A stretch of DNA of 17,107 nucleotides from CAZVXI01 sp964631295 (GTDB lineage: Bacteria; Planctomycetota; Phycisphaerae; Phycisphaerales; SM1A02), in contig CAZVXI010000054.1 in the NCBI GenBank assembly GCA_964631295.1, forward strand, positions 1-17,107, written 5' to 3'. Under the pieces are notes generated by a model. It was not told the origin of the DNA. It was given only the letters and a program-made list of their open reading frames with translations, and made no database searches. Positions within the stretch are counted from its first letter, which is position 1, and each line of letters begins with the position of its first letter. The translations under genes were made by a program, and so were the position numbers. Below, piece by piece: positions 12,890-17,107 of this stretch.

Positions 12890-13861
12890 ATGTCCAACAG
12901 TTCCCTGCCCACATTCAGTTCTCTCGTTGTGCCTCGGCGGACGGTGAATGTCGTCACTGCCGAGGAGCGGGCTGCATCGTTCACGAAGCGGTCGATCAAG
13001 ACTGAATCGAAGATGCAGGGCTTGCGGATGGCACTTTCAATGGTGGACCTGACGACACTGGAAGGCAAGGACTCGCCGGAAAAGGTCCGTGCGTTGTGTC
13101 GCAAGGCAATCGCGCCGGATGCGGGTCATGCGACTGATCCGCCGCTGCCGAGCGTTGCAGCGGTGTGTGTGTATCCGAATCTGGTGAAGGTAGCGCGCGA
13201 TGCGCTTGGTGATGCGCCGGTAAAGGTGGCATCCGTCGCGACGGGTTTTCCAAGCGGGCAGTATCCGCTGGAAGTTCGGCTGGATGATGTCTGCCGGGCT
13301 GTTGCAGATGGTGCTGATGAAATCGATATGGTGATCAACCGCGGTGCGTTTCTTGCTGGGCGGTATGATGAGGTCGCTCACGAGATCATTGAGACCAAGA
13401 CTGCCTGTGGAAATGCGCATCTGAAGATCATCCTGGAAACGGGTGAACTGGAGACGTATGACAATATTCGTCATGCGAGCGATCTTGCGATTGCGGCTGC
13501 CCACGCGTGGGCGAATCGCATGGGCCGGTCGCTCGAGCCGGGGGAAGTGTTCATCAAGACATCGACCGGGAAGGTGTCGCCCGCTGCGACGATGCCTGTA
13601 ACGCTGATCATGCTGGAAGCGATTCGTGATCACTCGCGCGCGACGGGCGAGATGATCGGGATGAAACCCGCAGGTGGCATTCGCACCGCGAAGCAGGCGC
13701 TGCATTATCTTGTGATGGTCCGGGAGACGCTGGGTGACGACTGGCTCGCGCCGCATCTGTTCCGGTTTGGTGCATCATCGCTCGTGAATGACCTGCTTCG
13801 GCAGATTGTCAAGCAGCAGACCGGGCGATATGCGGCCGGGTACGACTTTTCCGTTGAGTGA
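12890..13861 (+). CDS. deoC: Deoxyribose-phosphate aldolase
   Basis: DeoC splits 2-deoxyribose 5-phosphate into glyceraldehyde 3-phosphate and acetaldehyde, the last step in salvaging deoxynucleoside sugar. Family motifs visible are MVDLTTLEGK (D53, matching E. coli D16), ASVATGFPSGQYPLEVRL, DEIDMVINRG (D146, matching E. coli D102), LKIILETGEL, FIKTSTGKVSPAATMP with the Schiff-base lysine K223, and GMKPAGGIRTAKQAL with the proton-relay lysine K259. All catalytic residues are present. At 323 residues it is longer than E. coli DeoC (259) and near the length of human DERA. The extra length is an N-terminal extension of about 37 residues and a short insertion (about residues 206-219) just before the Schiff-base strand. 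No other nucleoside-salvage genes are adjacent. The ATG at 12890 is preferred; the ATG at 12872 would add six residues. Confidence 0.95.
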   Translation: MSNSSLPTFSSLVVPRRTVNVVTAEERAASFTKRSIKTESKMQGLRMALSMVDLTTLEGKDSPEKVRALCRKAIAPDAGHATDPPLPSVAAVCVYPNLVKVARDALGDAPVKVASVATGFPSGQYPLEVRLDDVCRAVADGADEIDMVINRGAFLAGRYDEVAHEIIETKTACGNAHLKIILETGELETYDNIRHASDLAIAAAHAWANRMGRSLEPGEVFIKTSTGKVSPAATMPVTLIMLEAIRDHSRATGEMIGMKPAGGIRTAKQALHYLVMVRETLGDDWLAPHLFRFGASSLVNDLLRQIVKQQTGRYAAGYDFSVE

Positions 13862-13896
13862 GTTGCTGTCGAATGCTGCCATGCCGGGATGCTGTG

Positions 13897-13912
13897 CGCG
13901 CCGGCTGGCGCG
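13897..13912. other. GC-rich hairpin between convergent genes
   Basis: CGCGCC and GGCGCG pair perfectly around a GGCT loop in the 66-bp gap between the convergent 3' ends of deoC and the membrane-protein gene. No T-run follows on either strand, so intrinsic termination is uncertain. Confidence 0.3.
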
Positions 13913-13927
13913 ACCGATGATGGCGAT

Positions 13928-14884
13928 CTACCCGATTGACCAGACGATCAATGTACTGGCGAGGTAGGTGATCATCCAGACGATGATTGTCATGAGCGTG
14001 AAGAAGCCGGCGGTTTTGGGCGACATCTTGAACAACGCGACCGCCAGAACGAACAGGATCGCGAAGTGGCCGCCTATTTCGAGTGGGAATCGGATGGCCT
14101 GCGTTGTGACCGGGACGAGCGATGCGATTTTCATCGCACATGCGATGCCGACGGCTCGCGCGAGGACGAGATTTGCGATGCCGAGCGGTTGTTCCATCAC
14201 GCGTGCGAACAACCAGAGAGATGCGAGTACGACGCCTGCCCACGTGGCCGTGTTGACGAGGTATCGGAGCATACCCGTGAAGCGCGCCGCCCAGCCCACG
14301 ACCACGCTTGCTGGCTCAGCATCCTGCGCGTTCACGTATGCTGCGAACAGGCCGTGATGCCCGGCCAGCAGGCCCGCGAGCAGGGCAATCGCGCAGCCGG
14401 AGGCGATGACGAGCGGCAGGGCGGTTCCGCCCCGGCCGGGAGGCGAGAGCGGCGGCTTCTTCACACGCCCGTGTTCATCGAGTTCATCATCAATGTTGCG
14501 CTCATCCACGCCTGCGACAGTCTTCTCAACCTGCATCGTCCGCAGGTTGTAGCCGCATTTCATGCAGACCATCTGCATGGTCTCGTCGATGTCTGCTGTG
14601 CAGTTCGGGCAGATATCGAGTGAACGGCTGGGCGGTTCGTCAGACTCATCGAGATCGAACGTCCATGCATCCTTGTCTTCTGTCGCGTCCTGTTCATTCA
14701 TGATCGCTGCAATGTCGACATCCGCGTCACTGTCGTCCGCGTCGCCGAGGTGATCGACGGGCGATTCATCTGCGTCCGGGGTGCGAGAGTCCTCATCGGC
14801 CTCGCCGGGTCTGGGCTGCGCGCTCTGCTCCGGGGCAATGTCGCCTTGCTGTTCCCGGGGATTGTCGTCGGGCTTGTCGGTCAT
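13928..14884 (-). CDS. Multi-pass membrane protein with acidic N-terminus and zinc ribbon
   Basis: I do not recognise a named gene. The 318-residue protein has three parts. Residues 1-85 are disordered and strongly acidic, rich in Asp, Glu and Pro. Residues 90-112 form a zinc ribbon with C92-x2-C95-x11-C107-x2-C110 (ICPNC ... CMKCGYNL). After a charged, Pro-rich linker come about five hydrophobic segments at roughly 155-175, 205-227, 236-256, 268-287 and 291-315. The cysteine spacing is identical to that of the two zinc-ribbon proteins upstream, although the residues between differ. The soluble part is probably cytoplasmic. The ATG at 14884 is used; no Shine-Dalgarno or clear -10 box is visible before it. 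Its 3' end faces deoC. Function is unknown. Confidence 0.8.
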   Translation of the reverse strand: MTDKPDDNPREQQGDIAPEQSAQPRPGEADEDSRTPDADESPVDHLGDADDSDADVDIAAIMNEQDATEDKDAWTFDLDESDEPPSRSLDICPNCTADIDETMQMVCMKCGYNLRTMQVEKTVAGVDERNIDDELDEHGRVKKPPLSPPGRGGTALPLVIASGCAIALLAGLLAGHHGLFAAYVNAQDAEPASVVVGWAARFTGMLRYLVNTATWAGVVLASLWLFARVMEQPLGIANLVLARAVGIACAMKIASLVPVTTQAIRFPLEIGGHFAILFVLAVALFKMSPKTAGFFTLMTIIVWMITYLASTLIVWSIG

Positions 14885-15066
14885 GGATCGTTCACGTGGT
14901 GTTGACTGGATTCTGTGAGGGTGCGATCGCTGATCTGTTGCTTATGATTCTCGTGCTGGCTCAGTCGCGGAACATTGTGGCTCTGACGAGGGTTGTTCTC
15001 AACGCAACCGCGACCGACCAACGATGAATCGTATCACCCATGGGCGTTTTCGCCTGATTTTGATCC

Positions 15067-15072
15067 AAGGAG
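15067..15072 (+). promoter_or_regulatory. Shine-Dalgarno AAGGAG of the YceI-family gene
   Basis: AAGGAG lies eight bases before the ATG at 15081. It selects this start, where the signal peptide begins, over the longer open frame from 15024. Confidence 0.85.
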
Positions 15073-15080
15073 ACCATTCA

Positions 15081-15710
15081 ATGCCTTATACGAAGATGAT
15101 TGCCGCTGGTGTTGCCGCGATTGGCCTTTCCGCCGGGATGCTCGGCCTCGCCCGTTCCCACGAGTCCGCTTCGCCGCCGCAGCCGGTCGTGCAGTCCGCC
15201 ACCACTGCTGCATCGCAGCAGTTCGCCGTCGACCCGGTGCATTCGTCGGTGATGTTCAAGATCAAACATGCCGACGCCGCCTACTTCTACGGGCGCTTCA
15301 ATGAAGTCGCAGGCTCGTTCGTGCTGGGGGATTCGGGCGGCAATCTCAACGTCACCGTGCAGACGGCCAGCATCGATACCAACTCGGCCGGTCGTGATAA
15401 TCACCTCAAAGGGCCGGACTTCTTCAACGCTCGTGAACATCCGGAAATCTCGTTCAACTCCACGAATGTGAAGAAGACCGCCGAGAACAAGTACAAGGCA
15501 ACTGGAACGATCTCGTTGCATGGTGTGTCGAAGGAAATCACTGTCGATATCGAGCACACCGGGTATGGGGAGTTCCGCGGCCAGCGGGCCGGCTTCGAGG
15601 CCCAGTTCACCATTGACCGCACGGAGTTCGGCATGACGAAGTATGTCGAAGAAGGTGTCCTCGGCGCAAATGTCACGCTCATCGTTGCGATCGAAGGTGT
15701 TGCCGGCTGA
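15081..15710 (+). CDS. YceI family exported protein
   Basis: A 209-residue exported protein of the YceI family, which forms a lipocalin-like beta-barrel with a hydrophobic pocket that holds a polyisoprenoid chain in characterised members. A signal peptide covers about residues 1-30 (MPYTKMIAAG, hydrophobic core, then SHESA), followed by a short Ser/Pro/Ala-rich stretch. The domain shows the family course: FAVDPVHSSVMFKIKH, FNEVAGSFVL, IDTNSAGRDNHLKGPDFFN, HPEISFNST, KATGTISLHGVSKEI and FTIDRTEFGM. The native ligand is unknown; proposed family roles include isoprenoid quinone carriage and stress tolerance. It is monocistronic by layout, with 196 bp of non-coding DNA before it and a strong terminator after it. 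Confidence 0.94.
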   Translation: MPYTKMIAAGVAAIGLSAGMLGLARSHESASPPQPVVQSATTAASQQFAVDPVHSSVMFKIKHADAAYFYGRFNEVAGSFVLGDSGGNLNVTVQTASIDTNSAGRDNHLKGPDFFNAREHPEISFNSTNVKKTAENKYKATGTISLHGVSKEITVDIEHTGYGEFRGQRAGFEAQFTIDRTEFGMTKYVEEGVLGANVTLIVAIEGVAG

Positions 15711-15755
15711 TCCGCCAGTACTGCACGACATCGATTTTACACAGCGCACAATCCC

Positions 15756-15795
15756 GCCCCCGTTTCACTGCCGATGGCACGAGCGGGGGCTTTTT
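15756..15795 (+). terminator. Rho-independent terminator after the YceI-family gene
   Basis: GCCCCCG (15756-15762) pairs perfectly with CGGGGGC (15784-15790), and an inner TGCC-GAT-GGCA hairpin extends the structure. Five T residues follow at 15791-15795. It ends the yceI transcript before the next gene. Confidence 0.88.
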
Positions 15796-15876
15796 CGTGT
15801 TGCAATCCAGCATACTCGCTGGCATCGCGTCGATTCTGACGGCATTGCACGCGTTTGTTCGATCTGATTTGCTGCA

Positions 15877-17043
15877 ATGAATGCACAATCGCGGGCGCTC
15901 TCGAAAACAATCCAACCACGCATGCGTTGTGCTGCCCGGCAGCTTGCCGGTGTATGCGTCCTTGCAATTGGCACGCTGGCCGCCTCATCGCTCGCTGCCG
16001 ATGTCACATTGATCAGCGGTGAGGTGCTGCAGGGCGAGGTCATCGCTCGGACCGACTGGAAACTCACGCTGGATCATCAACTGCTCGGCGACGTGCACAT
16101 TCCGCTGCACACCGTTGCCTTGATTGATGACATCCCGCTCGGCGACTGGCTCCGCTCCAATGAGGTTGCCACTGTTGCAAATCCGCCTGCTGTCCTCGCC
16201 ACCAATGAAGCAGCGCCGCCCGATGTGTCCGACCCGTCGACCAGGCCCGGCTCACGCGATCTCCCCGTCGAAGGAGAGCCGCAGGACATCGCCGAAGAGG
16301 TGAAGACGCTCGAGGTCATCGCCGATGCGCCGCACCGCGACGCACCCCCCGAACCGCGCCCAACGTGGAACTACAAAATTGAGTTCGGCCTCATCGGCAC
16401 GCATGGCAACAATGAAGAACTCAACGTGCGGGCCGGCTTCAACGCCGAGCGAACCAGCGAACACAATCGTCTCGCACTTGATGCGTCCTACCGTTTCGGC
16501 ACCAGTCGAGGCGACACCACCGAAAACAAGTGGGCAGCCGGTGCAATCTCCGAGTGGCCCTTCAAAACCACACCATGGACAGCGTTCATGCAGGGCCGCG
16601 TCGAATCCGATGAGTTCGCATCATGGGACTATCGCCTCACAAGCGGCGGCGGCGTGCAGTACAAACTGCTTGACGGGTTGCCGGTACGCGCTGCCGATGC
16701 CAATCTTGGCCATATCGACCTCACCTTGCGCACCGGATTGGGCTTGCGTCAGGAGTTCGGCTCCAACAATGATGGCCTCGCTCCCGAAGGCCTGCTCGGC
16801 GCCGCAACGCACTGGGAGATCTCGCCTCGAACACGCGTCAACGCCGAGACAACTTTCTATCCCGATCTGAGCGATGCTGGCGAGTTCCGCTTCGTCTCCA
16901 AAGCCGATTGGACCATCGATATCAACCATATGGATGGTATCAGTTTCAAAATCGGGCTCGAACACGAGTACGAATCACAGGTCGATCCCGGCCTCGATCA
17001 CAACGACCTGCGCGGCTACGCAACTGTCGTCATCAACTTCTGA
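15877..17043 (+). CDS. DUF481 (YdiY-like) outer-membrane beta-barrel protein
   Basis: A 388-residue exported protein. The signal peptide has a hydrophobic core at about residues 22-38 and a likely cleavage after SSLA (residue 40). Residues 41-85 (ADVTLISGEVLQGEVIARTDWKLT...) resemble the small beta-domain often found at the front of DUF481 proteins. A Pro/Asp/Glu-rich linker follows at about 95-160. From about 165 to the end, alternating strands form a predicted DUF481 beta-barrel (YKIEFGLIGTHGNNEELNVRAGF, RLALDASYRFGTSRGD, LRTGLGLRQEF). The last residues, ATVVINF, end in phenylalanine as outer-membrane barrels do, consistent with insertion by the BAM machinery. The function of DUF481 is not established; E. 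coli YdiY is described as acid-inducible. The ATG at 15877 is used, without a clear Shine-Dalgarno; Met16 is a possible alternative. Confidence 0.9.
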   Translation: MNAQSRALSKTIQPRMRCAARQLAGVCVLAIGTLAASSLAADVTLISGEVLQGEVIARTDWKLTLDHQLLGDVHIPLHTVALIDDIPLGDWLRSNEVATVANPPAVLATNEAAPPDVSDPSTRPGSRDLPVEGEPQDIAEEVKTLEVIADAPHRDAPPEPRPTWNYKIEFGLIGTHGNNEELNVRAGFNAERTSEHNRLALDASYRFGTSRGDTTENKWAAGAISEWPFKTTPWTAFMQGRVESDEFASWDYRLTSGGGVQYKLLDGLPVRAADANLGHIDLTLRTGLGLRQEFGSNNDGLAPEGLLGAATHWEISPRTRVNAETTFYPDLSDAGEFRFVSKADWTIDINHMDGISFKIGLEHEYESQVDPGLDHNDLRGYATVVINF

Positions 17044-17083
17044 TCCATCTTCATCCCATCTGCACACAACTGAGCCCACCAAC

Positions 17084-17103
17084 CGGACGGCACGCGCAGT
17101 CCG
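17084..17103. other. Possible hairpin near the window end
   Basis: CGGAC and GTCCG could pair around a 10-nt loop, 41 bp after the DUF481 stop. The window ends before any T-run could be seen, so this may or may not be part of a terminator. Confidence 0.2.
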
Positions 17104-17107
17104 CCCG

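Noticed and set aside
14902..14948. TTGACT and TATGAT hexamers upstream of the YceI-family gene
   Set aside because: They are 35 bp apart, and neither has a partner at 16-18 bp, so no promoter can be called.
1..17107. Defence, CRISPR, toxin-antitoxin, prophage, transposon, or tRNA/rRNA content
   Set aside because: No repeat array, recombinase, nuclease, helicase or structured RNA signature was found on either strand.

Overview
The window looks like chromosomal DNA of a planctomycete, most likely of the Phycisphaerae. That is an inference from three things: a fairly GC-rich base composition judged by eye, the zinc-ribbon signature CPKCWYDM in two membrane proteins (a signature I associate with that group), and a gene mix of DUF481, YceI, and metallophosphoesterase plus LamG. 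No 16S rRNA or other decisive marker is present. I found no tRNA, rRNA, CRISPR array, transposase, integrase or phage gene. Genes are densely packed. The largest gene-free stretch is about 196 bp (14885-15080), so no gap exceeds 300 bp.

Layout. 1-1099 (+): the end of a MOSC-domain gene overlapping mobA by one base; both belong to molybdenum-cofactor handling. 1047-3248 (-): a YdeP-type molybdopterin oxidoreductase converging on mobA, with the two 3' ends sharing 53 bp. 3342-4889 (-): gatB, for indirect aminoacylation of tRNA-Gln/Asn. 4958-6154 (-): a DegT/DnrJ/EryC1-type sugar aminotransferase. 6336-8348 (+): a secreted metallophosphoesterase with a LamG domain, divergent from the aminotransferase. 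8489-8845 (-): clpS. 8957-9991 (-): a medium-chain dehydrogenase. 10094-12833 (+): two tandem, overlapping, paralogous membrane proteins with a zinc ribbon and HEAT-like C-terminal regions. 12890-13861 (+): deoC. 13928-14884 (-): a third membrane protein whose zinc ribbon has the same cysteine spacing. 15081-15710 (+): an exported YceI-family protein followed by a clear Rho-independent terminator. 15877-17043 (+): a DUF481 outer-membrane beta-barrel protein.

How the genes relate. The left end has a molybdenum theme: MobA makes the guanine dinucleotide form of the cofactor that YdeP/FdhF-type enzymes carry, and MOSC domains belong to Mo-cofactor sulfur chemistry. Most of the rest is mixed housekeeping with no single pathway. 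The right end has an envelope theme (YceI, DUF481).

The most interesting sequence-level observation is that five genes (the YdeP-type gene, gatB, the dehydrogenase, the first zinc-ribbon gene and deoC) carry a TAxxxT -10-like hexamer ending 5-7 nt before the chosen start codon and have no Shine-Dalgarno sequence. This is the layout expected of leaderless mRNAs. Three other genes (aminotransferase, metallophosphoesterase, yceI) have clear Shine-Dalgarno sites and clpS has a weaker one. The most interesting gene-level observation is the tandem zinc-ribbon/HEAT membrane-protein pair, to which I can assign no function. I did not find a recognisable defence, mobile or biosynthetic system.
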